Positions 37,001-46,087 of a stretch of DNA of 64,000 nucleotides are shown here, one piece after another (position 1 is the first letter of the stretch; every line of letters starts with the position of its first letter). Position numbers and translations under genes: made by a program. The stretch is from Bacteroidales bacterium. Its GTDB lineage: Bacteria; Bacteroidota; Bacteroidia; Bacteroidales; UBA4417. Below the pieces are notes generated by a model. It searched no databases and had not been told where the DNA came from. It saw only the letters and a program-made list of their open reading frames with translations. The stretch is taken from NCBI GenBank assembly GCA_016707785.1, contig JADJGZ010000011.1:77290-141289 (forward strand). The letters are read 5' to 3'.

Positions 37001-37415
37001 CGGGTCCAAAAACTACACTGGTGATGGCGTAATGGTTGTTTCAGGATCCGCAACCTATGATACTTACGGCAATATTACAAGTGACGACAGGGTATATGCA
37101 CCGAATGATGTCGCAGTGACCTATGAATCCTATATTAATACAATTCATAGTGGTACCGCCTGGGGTGGATCACCCTCTCCACTGGAAGCATATAGCACTA
37201 CATTTTTCAAAATCAGGGAAATGTCGCTAACTTATGATTTACCCAGAGAGATATGTTCAAAATTTAATTCTCAGGGAGTATCTGTTTCTGCTGTAGGCCA
37301 GAATATGTTTTTGTGGTCAAAGCAATTTAAATATTCCGACCCTGATGGTGGTTATGAAAATTTCAGTGACCCATCCATTCGTTATGTCGGATTTAACTTG
37401 AAGTTCAATTTTTAA
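34050..37415 (+). CDS. SusC/RagA-family TonB-linked outer-membrane transporter
   Basis: This 1121-residue glycan importer has a signal peptide (1-24), an STN domain (~25-105) that signals to FecR, a carboxypeptidase regulatory-like domain (~112-195, with GRVIDAKTGETLVGVAIQVKG and YLGYEPKEI), a plug (~200-315, with PLLVIDGVPYGNMTLRDIP and ILKGATASALYGYRGASG, the SusC hallmark) and a barrel ending in LKFNF. It pairs with the SusD gene 94 bases downstream as a lid-and-barrel complex for oligosaccharide uptake. Presence of the STN domain fits control by the upstream ECF/FecR pair. Confidence 0.95.
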   Translation: MRLLLLFGLFIFLFSVPVRLEAQSTKITLNLVNVPLNDVLNEIEKKSDYTFLVNEEVVDVTRKVDAVYVNTSIKDILDQLFKGDKVKYVTSDHQIIITPNKGNGGDFQSKKVTGRVIDAKTGETLVGVAIQVKGTTSGTTTSIDGTYSIEFQSEKAILVYSYLGYEPKEITVSEATVLNVVLNPIATQLESIVVTALGIKREEKALGYAVQKVDGKGLQTVRAVDVGTSLTGKVAGLSVLNSTEFGAAPELYIRGEKPLLVIDGVPYGNMTLRDIPADDIESLSILKGATASALYGYRGASGAIMVTTKKGSGINGISITLNSSTMFAAGYLAIPESQSTYGRVVNTATNSAVTNGDGAWGPPLEGQEVIQWDPISRSMKPMPWLPVGKDNFQNFLEPGYVLNNNLNIVQQGEYGSFRASASWVKNKGQYPNSMFDKYSYSIGGDMKVKRLTLSSSIGYNKQSSPNIGFSGYTGYDPMYSMLIWSSPDWNVLDYKNYWVVPDETQNTSYTDTNNNPFFDRNERTHSLNKDIFNGSLSLNYDLTSWLKATIRSGFDTYSNRQVIKISKGSLVSAGSATVIENGDQVWGESKLGSYNLGLGRGYSFNNDFLLSGNKTFNKFTIDGFVGGTIFYRQDEGTDSRTQGGLSIPGFYSLKASVLPAYVVSSLSRQQVNSMYGRLALSWNSLVYAEGTLRNDWSSTLSEATRSYLYPSISGSFIASELLPEMGWLSLWKLRGSWTSSKTPAGIYDINQVFNITNNAWTNLTSASLPATIYSSDVFPESSSTWEVGTAVNLYKNRVSFDISYYNKRMFDFLQEADITPATGYYNSYVNIDEEITRKGVEVTLNGTPVKNSDWKWDISVNWSKYARFYSKLDSTYSPDKPWIKVGERADPYVLYDFQYDPDGNIIHKNGVPLYSAYASKFGNYDPDWIWGVNTTLRYKSLNFFISVDGRVGGIAQTTTEMYMWRSGSHPNSVTEERYLDATVDGSKNYTGDGVMVVSGSATYDTYGNITSDDRVYAPNDVAVTYESYINTIHSGTAWGGSPSPLEAYSTTFFKIREMSLTYDLPREICSKFNSQGVSVSAVGQNMFLWSKQFKYSDPDGGYENFSDPSIRYVGFNLKFNF

Positions 37416-37509
37416 TAAAACATGATTCATTATGCTTTTCCATCCGTGAAAAGCAGAATATCATGACACTAAAATTTTGAGAACGAACTTTTTAATGAGA
37501 TTAACCCCT

Positions 37510-39033
37510 ATGAAAAACACAAGAATATACATCAGAATAATAAGTGCATTGCTTGTAGTAACTCTTGTTAGTTGCAACAAATTTGAAGAAATCAATACCA
37601 ACCCGGATACAACAACCCATGTGCCGGCGTCAATGGAATGCACTAATATCATCCTTGACATGCTTGAGCATGGAGGCGATGCTATGGGCTTCATTTCTTC
37701 CAATGCCTTACCCAAGTATGTTGGATTCACCATCTTAGGCAAGAATAGCTCTCAATACAATAATACTGGCAGTGGTGGATTTGGTGCAATGACAATATTG
37801 CCAAATATCAATGCAATGCTCATAGCAGCGGAAGGCAGTGTAATGGAAGATTCATACAAAGGTGTGGGCAGTTTTGCCAAAGCTTATACCTTTTTTAATA
37901 TGACAATGTGGATGGGTGACATTCCTTACAGTGAGGCTGGTAAAGGTGCAGAAGGGCTTTTAGAGCCAAAATATGATACGCAGGAAGAGATCCTGGTAAA
38001 AATCCTTGATGAGCTCAAAGCAGCTGATCAATACTTTGCAATTGGAAATAAATTTTCCGGTGATCCTACACCTTATAATGGCGATCCAGGAAAATGGAGA
38101 AAAGCAGTCAATGCATTCGCTTTGAAAGTGCTCATGAGTTTGAGCAAGAAGGAGGATGTTGCTTCACTGGATATTAAAAACCGCTTTGCAGAAATTGTAA
38201 ATAGTGGAAATATTTTAGAGAAAGCTACGGGTTACTGGGGGTTGGCATATTCTACCCAAAACAAGCATCCACTCAGTGCAAGTACTATGTTTGCACCAAA
38301 GACCATTGTCAGTAAGCTGGTAACCGACAATTTAAAAATACTTAATGACAGGCGCCTATTTTATTATTGTGAACCCTCTGCTGCAAAAATTGCTGCCGGT
38401 AAACTGCAGACCGACACTGCAGCCTATGTTGGAGTGGATGTTTCTATGGATTATGATATCATGAACCAGGATTTTAAAGCTAATAAATTTTCAGCGATAA
38501 ACCTTCGCTACCTAAAAGAAGATGCATGTGAACCAAACCTGATGATGACATTTGCTGAACAGCAGTTAATTCTTGCAGAAGCAAGGGTGAGAGGCTGGAT
38601 TTCCAGTGGATCGGCTCAATCCTATTATGAAGAGGGTGTAAAAGCAGCGCTGGCAGACATTATGGCGACTAAAGCCAGTTATGCACACACTGTCCCTGTC
38701 GACCAGGCTTATATTGACGGATATTTTACCGGGGAAGCTGCATTCAAGGCTACAGCAGATGAACAATTGAAACAGATATGGATGCAGAGCTATTTACTCA
38801 GGTTTATGCAGGATGGGGATTTCAGCTATTTTGAGTACAGGAGAAATAAGTACCCTGAATTTCCTATCAACCCGGCCTCCAGTCTGAATGAAAACAATAC
38901 CAGTGCCATCCCAATGCGTTGCCTGTACCCTGGCTCTGAAACGAACTATAACCGCAAAAACCTTACGGAAGCACTTAATCGTCAATATGATGGTTATGAT
39001 GAAATTAATAAAATAATGTGGATATTAAAATAA
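37510..39033 (+). CDS. SusD/RagB-like outer-membrane lipoprotein (SusD-like_2 type)
   Basis: This is a surface glycan-binding lipoprotein of 507 residues. The lipobox is VTLVSCNKF with the Cys near residue 22, followed by the typical EEINTNPD. Helical TPR-like segments run through the middle (KAYTFFNMTMWMGDIPYSEA, ILDELKAADQYF), and the end has FSYFEYRRNKYPEFPIN, as in the SusD-like_2 family. ATG 37510 is used, since an upstream in-frame start adds sequence before the signal peptide. It should form the lid of the SusC barrel. Confidence 0.92.
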   Translation: MKNTRIYIRIISALLVVTLVSCNKFEEINTNPDTTTHVPASMECTNIILDMLEHGGDAMGFISSNALPKYVGFTILGKNSSQYNNTGSGGFGAMTILPNINAMLIAAEGSVMEDSYKGVGSFAKAYTFFNMTMWMGDIPYSEAGKGAEGLLEPKYDTQEEILVKILDELKAADQYFAIGNKFSGDPTPYNGDPGKWRKAVNAFALKVLMSLSKKEDVASLDIKNRFAEIVNSGNILEKATGYWGLAYSTQNKHPLSASTMFAPKTIVSKLVTDNLKILNDRRLFYYCEPSAAKIAAGKLQTDTAAYVGVDVSMDYDIMNQDFKANKFSAINLRYLKEDACEPNLMMTFAEQQLILAEARVRGWISSGSAQSYYEEGVKAALADIMATKASYAHTVPVDQAYIDGYFTGEAAFKATADEQLKQIWMQSYLLRFMQDGDFSYFEYRRNKYPEFPINPASSLNENNTSAIPMRCLYPGSETNYNRKNLTEALNRQYDGYDEINKIMWILK

Positions 39034-39185
39034 CCTTGCGTATCTTTAGGTAAGATGCTTTGAATAATGTATTTCGAAAGACAAAACTCATTCATGCTAA
39101 CAAAGCGCATTTTACCATACAGATATTTGAACCAATATTAACAAGCAAACCCTTAATTCATTAACCTTAAAAAACCAATCAAATT

Positions 39186-41954
39186 ATGAAAAAAACTTTA
39201 CTAAGTTTAGTCATAATACTAGCTTTTGCCAGTTTTTCAAGTGCCCAGGTGCCTGACAGAGCAGGCTGGTGGAAATTTGACGATGCTGCAGATATGTTAA
39301 AGGCTGAAACAGGTATGGCTTTAGCTTTAACCGGCACACAGGTTTCTGTCCCAGGTCCCGTTGCAGGAAACCTGGCTACTCAAATTTCATTAGGAAGTTA
39401 CCTTACCATGACGCATGGAATTTCCGCCAATGGTGGAGGTGACTCAGTAAATGAATACACTGTTCAAATTGACTTTTCATTGCCTGAAGTAAGCATATGG
39501 CATGCATTTTTTCAAACCAACCCATCCAATAGTGGTGATGCTGACTTGTTTACAAGAGCCAGTGATAATACGATAGGGACAGCAGCCACAGGATACTCTG
39601 CAAATGCTGTAACTGCGGATACCTGGTACAGGATGATCATTTCAGTAAAAAATAGTGAATTCTTCAATGTCTATCTGAATGGTGAACTTTGGTTAACCGG
39701 CACACCTCAGGATATTGATGGAAGATGGGCCCTGGTAAGTGATCTGTTGATTTTTGCCGATGATGATGGTGATGATGCCACGATTAACTGCGCTGAATTA
39801 GGAATTTGGAATGTTGCCCTCAGTGCTGCACAGGCTTCAGAACTCGGAAACGCAACAACTGAACCTCTTGCAATGAGAAAAGGTTGGTGGAAGTTCGATG
39901 ATGTAACCGACCTACTTAAAGCTGAGATTGGTTCACCCCTCACCTTAACCGGTTCTCATGCCTCGGTTTCAGGTCCTGCAGAAGGAAACCTGGCAACACA
40001 GGTACCTTTGGGAAGCTATTATTCCATGACGCATAATATTTCGGCTAATGGCGGAGGTGATTCAGTAAATGAATACTCAGTTTTGATCGATTTTTCTGTC
40101 CCTGATATCGGAATATGGCATGCTTTCATCCAGACTAATCCTACAAATACCGGCGACGCAGATTTATTCACCAAAGCCAGTGACAATACAATTGGCACAT
40201 CAGCAACCGGGTATTCAACCAATTCAATTGGAAAAGATGCATGGTACCGTATGATTATTTCTGTCAAAAACGGGGAATTTTTCAATGTATATCTTAACGG
40301 AGACCTGTGGTTAACAGGAACCCCGCAGGATGTTGATGGCAGATGGGCATTAGTAAACGAATTATTGATTTTTGCCGATGATGATGGAGACGATGCACCG
40401 ATCAACTGTGCAGAACTGGCCATCTGGGATGTAGCTTTAACTGCTGACGAAGCCCTTCAATTAGGTGGTTTTGCCGGGAACATCTTAGTCAGCCAGATTA
40501 ATGTAACAGGTACCGGTGGTGCAAATGTAATCAACACTCAAAGCGGAACCCTGCAAATGCTTGCTGAGGTGCTGCCTGCAGATGCTACTGATAAAACCGT
40601 GACATGGTCTGTAACTAATGGCACCGGTGAAGGAACTATCAGTACCGATGGTTTACTCACAGCTGTTAAAAACGGAACTGTTACCGTTACTGCCACATCA
40701 AATGATGGAAGTAATATTACGGGAAGCATGGAAGTCACAATCTCAAATCAGGCAATTATTTTGGTAACCTCAATCACTGTAACCTCTGAGAGCGGCGCAA
40801 CCACTATAAGTACCAAAGGTGGCACTCTCCAGATGATCGCTACAATCCTTCCTGAAAACGCTACGGAAAAAGACGTTACCTGGTCGGTTTCAAAGGTATC
40901 GGGTGATGCGACAATCACAACCGGCGGACTTCTTGCTGCCGTAGCTGATGGAACAGTAACTGTTATTGCCACTTCTACTGATGGCGGAAACATTATCGGA
41001 AGCCTGGGAATTACCATCTCTAACCAGACTACCATTCGCGAAAGAGTTGGATGGTGGAAATTTGATGATGCGACTGATATGGTAAAAGCAACCATCGGTC
41101 AACCACTTGTGCTCACCGGTACTCAAACCTCAATAAATGGCCCTATAGCAGGTAACCTGGCTACAATGGTTCCTCTAGGCAGCTACCTTGACATGAACCA
41201 CGGTATTGCCCCTAACGGTGGTGGATCACTTGTAAATGAATGGTCACTTCAGATTGACTTCTCAGTTCCAATGATTGATACATGGTATGCTTTTTTCCAG
41301 ACACTGGATGGAGATGCCGATTTATTTGTTGCAAAAACCGAAGCTCCTGATATAGGCCGCGTTCCCAATAGCATTGGCTGTGGATCCACCAGATATTCTG
41401 AAGCTATTATTTCAGATAATACCTGGTACAGGATGTTGGTTTCAGTACAGAATGATGTCTCCTTCAGAATATATATTGATGGTGAACTATGGTTGGATGC
41501 AGCCCCTCAGCCTCTGGATGACAGGTATGGTTTAAGTCCGATACTTCAGATATTCCAGGATGATGATGGTGACGATGGTGACATTAATTGCTCTGAATTA
41601 GGAATCTGGAATGTTGCCTTAACTGAAGCTGAAGCGATTGCTTTAGGAAATGCTACAACTACTAACGGAATAAATGACCTCAACAGTAGCAGATATAATG
41701 ACTTGGGTCACAATTATCCTAACCCTTGTTCAACCCACACAACCTTCCCCTATAAAATGCAGGAAAATGGAAATGTCACATTCCATATCTTTGATCTGGC
41801 AGGGATTGAAATCGCTCAAATAAATGAAGGTGTAAAGTCACCGGGTGAATATAAACTTGAGATAAATAGCGGTAATCTTAAAAGTGGAGTTTATACAGTT
41901 ACTATGATCACTAATGAGCGCACAAGTGTTCAGAAGATGATTGTTTTAAAATAA
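39186..41954 (+). CDS. Secreted protein with three LamG-like modules, two Ig-like (Big_2) domains, T9SS tail
   Basis: This 922-residue exported protein has a signal peptide (1-20) and three copies of a ~200-residue concanavalin-like LamG module (~25-226, ~230-425, ~616-821). Each opens with GWWKFDD and contains NGGG, WYRM(I/L) and DDDGDD. Two bacterial Ig-like domains (~431-521, ~526-615) lie between copies two and three. The tail from NYPNPCSTHT (~843) is a T9SS sorting domain. The modules probably bind polysaccharide at the cell surface; no catalytic residues are visible. Copies one and two are the most alike, which suggests a recent duplication. It is cotranscribed with susC/susD or starts anew after a 152-base gap. 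Confidence 0.83.
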   Translation: MKKTLLSLVIILAFASFSSAQVPDRAGWWKFDDAADMLKAETGMALALTGTQVSVPGPVAGNLATQISLGSYLTMTHGISANGGGDSVNEYTVQIDFSLPEVSIWHAFFQTNPSNSGDADLFTRASDNTIGTAATGYSANAVTADTWYRMIISVKNSEFFNVYLNGELWLTGTPQDIDGRWALVSDLLIFADDDGDDATINCAELGIWNVALSAAQASELGNATTEPLAMRKGWWKFDDVTDLLKAEIGSPLTLTGSHASVSGPAEGNLATQVPLGSYYSMTHNISANGGGDSVNEYSVLIDFSVPDIGIWHAFIQTNPTNTGDADLFTKASDNTIGTSATGYSTNSIGKDAWYRMIISVKNGEFFNVYLNGDLWLTGTPQDVDGRWALVNELLIFADDDGDDAPINCAELAIWDVALTADEALQLGGFAGNILVSQINVTGTGGANVINTQSGTLQMLAEVLPADATDKTVTWSVTNGTGEGTISTDGLLTAVKNGTVTVTATSNDGSNITGSMEVTISNQAIILVTSITVTSESGATTISTKGGTLQMIATILPENATEKDVTWSVSKVSGDATITTGGLLAAVADGTVTVIATSTDGGNIIGSLGITISNQTTIRERVGWWKFDDATDMVKATIGQPLVLTGTQTSINGPIAGNLATMVPLGSYLDMNHGIAPNGGGSLVNEWSLQIDFSVPMIDTWYAFFQTLDGDADLFVAKTEAPDIGRVPNSIGCGSTRYSEAIISDNTWYRMLVSVQNDVSFRIYIDGELWLDAAPQPLDDRYGLSPILQIFQDDDGDDGDINCSELGIWNVALTEAEAIALGNATTTNGINDLNSSRYNDLGHNYPNPCSTHTTFPYKMQENGNVTFHIFDLAGIEIAQINEGVKSPGEYKLEINSGNLKSGVYTVTMITNERTSVQKMIVLK

Positions 41955-41978
41955 TTGAGGTGTAGTAATTATTTATCT

Positions 41979-42013
41979 AAGAGGATGTTTCAGTAATTGA
42001 AGCATCCTCTTTT
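41979..42013 (+). terminator. Rho-independent terminator within the PUL
   Basis: The stem AAGAGGATG / CATCCTCTT is extended by TTCA/TGAA across a one-base internal mismatch, with loop GTAAT and a T run. It should end the susC-susD-LamG transcript. Confidence 0.85.
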
Positions 42014-42065
42014 AATAGCATTTCAAGGTTAACTTACTTGTATATCTCTTAGTCTGATTGACAGC

Positions 42066-44573
42066 ATGATGAAAAGAAAATATTTCGCGGCCCTTATAAT
42101 ACTCCTGTTTGTTTTACAACAACACTCACAAGCATCAGTGCCTGAACGGAAAGGCTGGTGGAAATTTGATGACCCGTCCAATCTGCAAAAAGCAGAAGCT
42201 GGCTTTGGAGTTGATCTTATTCTTACCGGGACACAAACTTTAGCCGCAGGTCCAGAAGCAGGTAACTCTGCAACTCGGATTGGTATAGGAAGTTATTATA
42301 AAATGCAGCACCAGATTCCGGCTAATGGAGGTGGAATCTATGTTAATGAGTATACTCTGCAGTATGATTTCAAAGTATCCGGCAATAGTGTCTGGCACTC
42401 CTTTTTCCAGACTGCCACGAGCAATAACAATGATGGAGATTTCTTTATTAATCCATCTGGTAATATTGGTGTAGCAGCAGTTGGTTACAGTGCCTACTCT
42501 ATCACTCCTAATGAATGGTACCGCCTGGTGATATCTGTTAAAAATGGAAGTCACTTTAATTGCTTCCTGGATGGGCAACTTCTTATGATCGGGAATATTC
42601 AGGCTATTGATGACCGGTTTTCACTGGAGAATCTTCTTTTAATTTTCGCAGATGATGATTCAGAAGATGCAGAAATCTATTGCTCCGAACTTGCCATTTG
42701 GGACCAGGCCCTTAATACAGAGCAGGTGGCTGAGATTGGGGGATTCGGACATGAAACAGGCGTTTTTCTTATGACCAGGATTCCTTACTTGCAAAGCCCG
42801 GGAATGAATACTATGACGGTTTGCTGGCATGATATTGCATCAACCAATACGAAAGTAAAGTTCAGTGTGGATTCCTCCTTTAACAATGAAGCAACCGGGA
42901 TTAGTGAACTAATCAGTGAACCATTCCGATGGCATTCAGTGAAATTAACCGGCTTACTTGCAAACACGCGTTATTATTACAAAGTATTCAGTGGTAGTGG
43001 CGAATCTGGAATATACTCCTTTAAAACATTGCCGGATGAAACCTATACAGGCAAATTACGCTTTGTACTGTTGAGTGATACCCATGCCACAGATACAACA
43101 ATGGCGGGCAAGGTATTGAGAGCAGCCAGGGATAAAGTCACTGAATTATTCGGGCCGGACATTGAAAATCATGTTAATGGAATACTTCATTCCGGAGATA
43201 TAGTCGTGAGTGGATCAACTCCAAAACATTACTCCCTCCAGTATTTTCAGCCATTATCTGCATTGTCAGGTAATATACCGACTATGGTGGTAGCAGGAAA
43301 TCACGAAGGTGAAAGCCCTTATTTTTATCAATACCTGAAAATCGATGATCTATCTGCATTCCCCCAGGTAACAGCATTAAATGAGAAAATCTGGCAGCTT
43401 AAAGTAGCCAATTCTTTGTTTATTGGACTGAATACAAATATTATTGATCAGTATGGTGAAACTCAGGCTAACTGGCTCGATACCAGGCTGAACGAAGCAG
43501 AGAATGATCCGGGTATTGATTTTGTGTTCGTTTTCTTTCATCATCCACCCATTTCCGAATTGTGGATTGTAGGAGGTACTGAATATGTAAAAGACAGGCT
43601 TCTACCTGTAATGAAAAAATATTCAAAGGTTCGTGAGATTCACTATGGACATACACATGGGTATGAAAGAGGGACTTCAACTTCTGAAGTAAATAATGGT
43701 GACATCAGGATGATTTGTACCGGTGGCGGTGGTGGCCCTCTTGACCCCTGGGCTGCAGGTGAGAACCTTGACTACGAGGACATTCATATCTGTATCAGTA
43801 ATTATTTCTTCCAACTGCTTGAGATTGATGTTGCAAACCATTCTTACCAGAACTCAGTATATAGTCTTGGCACACTTACAAAACCAAAAAATTCAGAAGT
43901 GATTGATAAGTGGTACAAGGTTAAAAATCAATCCGCTCCGGCAACACCTTTGATTGAAAATATCTCAAAAACCGGGGAATTTATTCAGTTTACTACTTCC
44001 CACTTTTCTGGTACCGACTCCCTGATGTCGGTCAGATTCCAGGTTATTGACAGCACATTGACTTCGCCAGTAGTCATTGACTCAACCAGGCATTGGACCA
44101 ATATCTATGGTATTGATCCATCTGCAGAGCCACTTGATCTAAATCTGAATATAAACCTGTATGAGAGCAGGATTAATAAAATCAACCTGTCCGAATCCAG
44201 GGAATACCTGTTCCGGGTCCGATACCGCGATCATAACCTGAAATGGAGCAACTGGTCTGAACCAACCCGGTTTAAAACGGTTGGGATAAACGAAAATCAA
44301 GATCTTCAGCAAGGTTATTTCCTTTACCAGAACTTTCCGAACCCCTTTCAGGAGCAAACCATCATTACCTATTGTATTCCGGTAACTGGCGATGTCAGCT
44401 TCCGAATTTATGATTGTAATCAAAAACTGATTGATGAAATAAACGAGGGTAAAAAAGATAAAGGGACCTATCAATTTACCTATTCGAAAAAGAACCTGAG
44501 TAGTGATACTTACTTTTATGAAATGAATGTAAACAACTTTTCGGTTTCCAGAAAAATGCTGCACATAAAGTAA
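42066..44573 (+). CDS. Secreted LamG-calcineurin-like metallophosphoesterase, T9SS tail
   Basis: This 835-residue secreted protein has a signal peptide (1-24), one LamG module (~27-223) closely related to those in the preceding gene, a purple-acid-phosphatase-like fibronectin domain (~235-325, ending YYYKVFSGSGESGIYSFKT) and a metallophosphoesterase domain (~331-595). The dinuclear metal motifs are LLSDTHATD, LHSGDIV, VVAGNHEGE, FFHHPP and YGHTHGYERG. Another Fn3-like stretch precedes a T9SS sorting domain (from LYQNFPNPF). It likely releases phosphate from an extracellular organic phosphate, perhaps bound to the glycan; that link is inference. Confidence 0.87.
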   Translation: MMKRKYFAALIILLFVLQQHSQASVPERKGWWKFDDPSNLQKAEAGFGVDLILTGTQTLAAGPEAGNSATRIGIGSYYKMQHQIPANGGGIYVNEYTLQYDFKVSGNSVWHSFFQTATSNNNDGDFFINPSGNIGVAAVGYSAYSITPNEWYRLVISVKNGSHFNCFLDGQLLMIGNIQAIDDRFSLENLLLIFADDDSEDAEIYCSELAIWDQALNTEQVAEIGGFGHETGVFLMTRIPYLQSPGMNTMTVCWHDIASTNTKVKFSVDSSFNNEATGISELISEPFRWHSVKLTGLLANTRYYYKVFSGSGESGIYSFKTLPDETYTGKLRFVLLSDTHATDTTMAGKVLRAARDKVTELFGPDIENHVNGILHSGDIVVSGSTPKHYSLQYFQPLSALSGNIPTMVVAGNHEGESPYFYQYLKIDDLSAFPQVTALNEKIWQLKVANSLFIGLNTNIIDQYGETQANWLDTRLNEAENDPGIDFVFVFFHHPPISELWIVGGTEYVKDRLLPVMKKYSKVREIHYGHTHGYERGTSTSEVNNGDIRMICTGGGGGPLDPWAAGENLDYEDIHICISNYFFQLLEIDVANHSYQNSVYSLGTLTKPKNSEVIDKWYKVKNQSAPATPLIENISKTGEFIQFTTSHFSGTDSLMSVRFQVIDSTLTSPVVIDSTRHWTNIYGIDPSAEPLDLNLNINLYESRINKINLSESREYLFRVRYRDHNLKWSNWSEPTRFKTVGINENQDLQQGYFLYQNFPNPFQEQTIITYCIPVTGDVSFRIYDCNQKLIDEINEGKKDKGTYQFTYSKKNLSSDTYFYEMNVNNFSVSRKMLHIK

Positions 44574-44765
44574 ATTTGTTACTACTAAACCTGGGAGGAT
44601 TTTAAATAATTAATCGTACTTCCTGATTGTCAAACATTTCTCCGTGGTTATCTTGTATAAATTCACGAGGCTGTTGTAGATACTGGCAGTGCAAAAAATC
44701 AAAGAAGCTCATCCCTCAACACTATTTAAATTAATTACAGGTCTAAAAATTCAATCCCTACTCCA

Positions 44766-45530
44766 ATGAAACATACCAAAAATGCATTAATCATCGTATT
44801 CCTGTTCATCGGCTTAAGCCTGTTTTCACAATCAAAAGAGGGCTATTCGCTGGTGTGGGAGGACAACTTTAATGGGACTTCCCTTGATACCAGTGCCTGG
44901 AGTCATGAAACAGCAGAACCAGGTTGGGTAAATAACGAGTTACAACGATATACAACTGGCAACATTGAGTTTGCTGAAGGTAACCTGGTAATAATTTCAA
45001 AAAAAGAGAATGGGGAATATACCTCCGCTCGTCTGATTACAAAAGGGAAACGAACCTTTACCTACGGATTATTTGAAATAAAAGCCAAAATACCCGAAGG
45101 TACTGGGACCTGGCCTGCATTGTGGATGCTTGGACAAAATATTGACCAGGTAGGATGGCCTGCCTGTGGTGAATTGGACATCATGGAACACGTGGGGAAA
45201 CATCCAAATTTCATTCATTCTACGGTTCATAATCCATCAGGTTATGGTGCCACACCTTATACCGGAATCATAGAAATTAACGACCCGTTTAACACCTACC
45301 ATATTTACAGTATGGAATGGACTAAAGAATATGTGGATTTCTATACCGATGGAAAGTTGGTTTATCATTATCAGCCGGAAGTGAAAAATGCTGAAAACTG
45401 GCCATTCGACAAGCCTTGCTACTTTATTTTCAATATTGCAATCGGAGGAAATTGGGGAGGCCCGGTGGTTGATGATACGCTCTTCCCTGCTACAATGACT
45501 GTAGATTGGATTAAAGCTTATCAGAAGTAG
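44766..45530 (+). CDS. Glycoside hydrolase family 16 endo-beta-glucanase
   Basis: This is an exported GH16 enzyme of 254 residues with a signal peptide (1-22) and a single catalytic domain. The retaining active site is GELDIMEHVG, with nucleophile Glu136, Asp138 and acid/base Glu141. The beta-bulge pattern ELDIME (E-x-D-x-x-E) and WPALWMLGQN are typical of the laminarinase branch, so the substrate is most likely a beta-1,3 or mixed beta-1,3/1,4 glucan; other GH16 targets such as agar or porphyran cannot be excluded. No CBM or T9SS tail is present. A TAAATTTG box at 44571 is a possible promoter. Confidence 0.92.
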   Translation: MKHTKNALIIVFLFIGLSLFSQSKEGYSLVWEDNFNGTSLDTSAWSHETAEPGWVNNELQRYTTGNIEFAEGNLVIISKKENGEYTSARLITKGKRTFTYGLFEIKAKIPEGTGTWPALWMLGQNIDQVGWPACGELDIMEHVGKHPNFIHSTVHNPSGYGATPYTGIIEINDPFNTYHIYSMEWTKEYVDFYTDGKLVYHYQPEVKNAENWPFDKPCYFIFNIAIGGNWGGPVVDDTLFPATMTVDWIKAYQK

Positions 45531-45531
45531 A

Positions 45532-45587
45532 ATGTCTGATGTCGGATGTCTGATGTCGGATGTCTGATGTCTAATGTCTAATGTCGG
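45532..45587 (+). repeat. 7-bp tandem repeat (ATGTCTG/ATGTCGG)
   Basis: Eight heptamers in register (ATGTCTG, ATGTCGG, ATGTCTA variants) start one base after the GH16 stop codon. Confidence 0.88.
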
Positions 45588-45590
45588 ATG

Positions 45591-45615
45591 CCCCGAAAGG
45601 AGCCTTTGGCTTCGG
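45591..45615. repeat. REP-like element, inverted copy
   Basis: CCCCGAAAGGAGCC followed by TTTGGCTTCGG is the reverse complement of the REP-like element at 29.8 and 46.0 kb. It sits between two heptamer tracts. Confidence 0.65.
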
Positions 45616-45620
45616 ATGTT

Positions 45621-45676
45621 GGATTGCGGATTGCGGATTGCGGATTGCGGATTGCGGATTGCGGATTGCGGATTGG
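45621..45676 (+). repeat. 7-bp tandem repeat (GGATTGC)n
   Basis: Seven perfect GGATTGC heptamers (45621-45669) are followed by one GGATTGG. This is the most homogeneous tandem tract in the window. No coding signal is present. Confidence 0.92.
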
Positions 45677-45698
45677 AGATTGGGAATTGTAGATGGTG

Positions 45699-45750
45699 GA
45701 TGGGACTTGGTCCGCCGGCTGGCGGATGGGACTTGGTCCGCCAGCTGGCG
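45699..45750. repeat. 26-bp tandem duplication carrying a palindrome
   Basis: Two 26-bp units begin GATGGGACTTGG and differ at one base. The second contains the perfect palindrome CCGCCAGCTGGCGG; the first has CCGCCGGCTGGCGG. The rest of the intergenic stretch 45531-46175 has no gene. Confidence 0.85.
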
Positions 45751-46030
45751 GATGAGACTTGAGACTTGGGCTTATATTTTTCTTGTAGTCCACTAATTTC
45801 CAAGATTCCGTGAGTTAACGAACGAAAGTATTAGTGCTGCATTCGTGCATTCGTGGCATTATATTTCGCCAGTAGCATTAACTTCCATCAGAATGTAAAT
45901 ACTTCAGGCAAAAAATCAGAACACAAATAGCTTAAATTATTCACAAATTGACACAAATAATTGAATCTTGCTTGCAGGTCATTTGCATTTATTTGTGTGG
46001 CATTTGTGTGATCTTCCCCCTTCAGGTACT

Positions 46031-46087
46031 CAGAGCCACAGGCTCCCCATCGGGGCACTCAGAGCCACAGGCTCCCCTTCGGGGCAC
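46031..46087. repeat. REP-like palindromic elements, two copies
   Basis: Two direct copies of CAGAGCCACAGGCTCCCC + (T/A)TCGGGGCAC start at 46031 and 46060. Each can form GAGCC/GGCTC and CCCC/GGGG hairpins. They match the copies at 29.8 kb. Confidence 0.82.

Noticed and set aside
45237..45803. Minus-strand ORF of 188 codons over the GH16 3' end and repeats
   Set aside because: Its protein is only translated heptamer repeats (NPQSAIR...) plus the antisense of GH16; other frames over the same tract (45574-45796) are equally open for the same reason.
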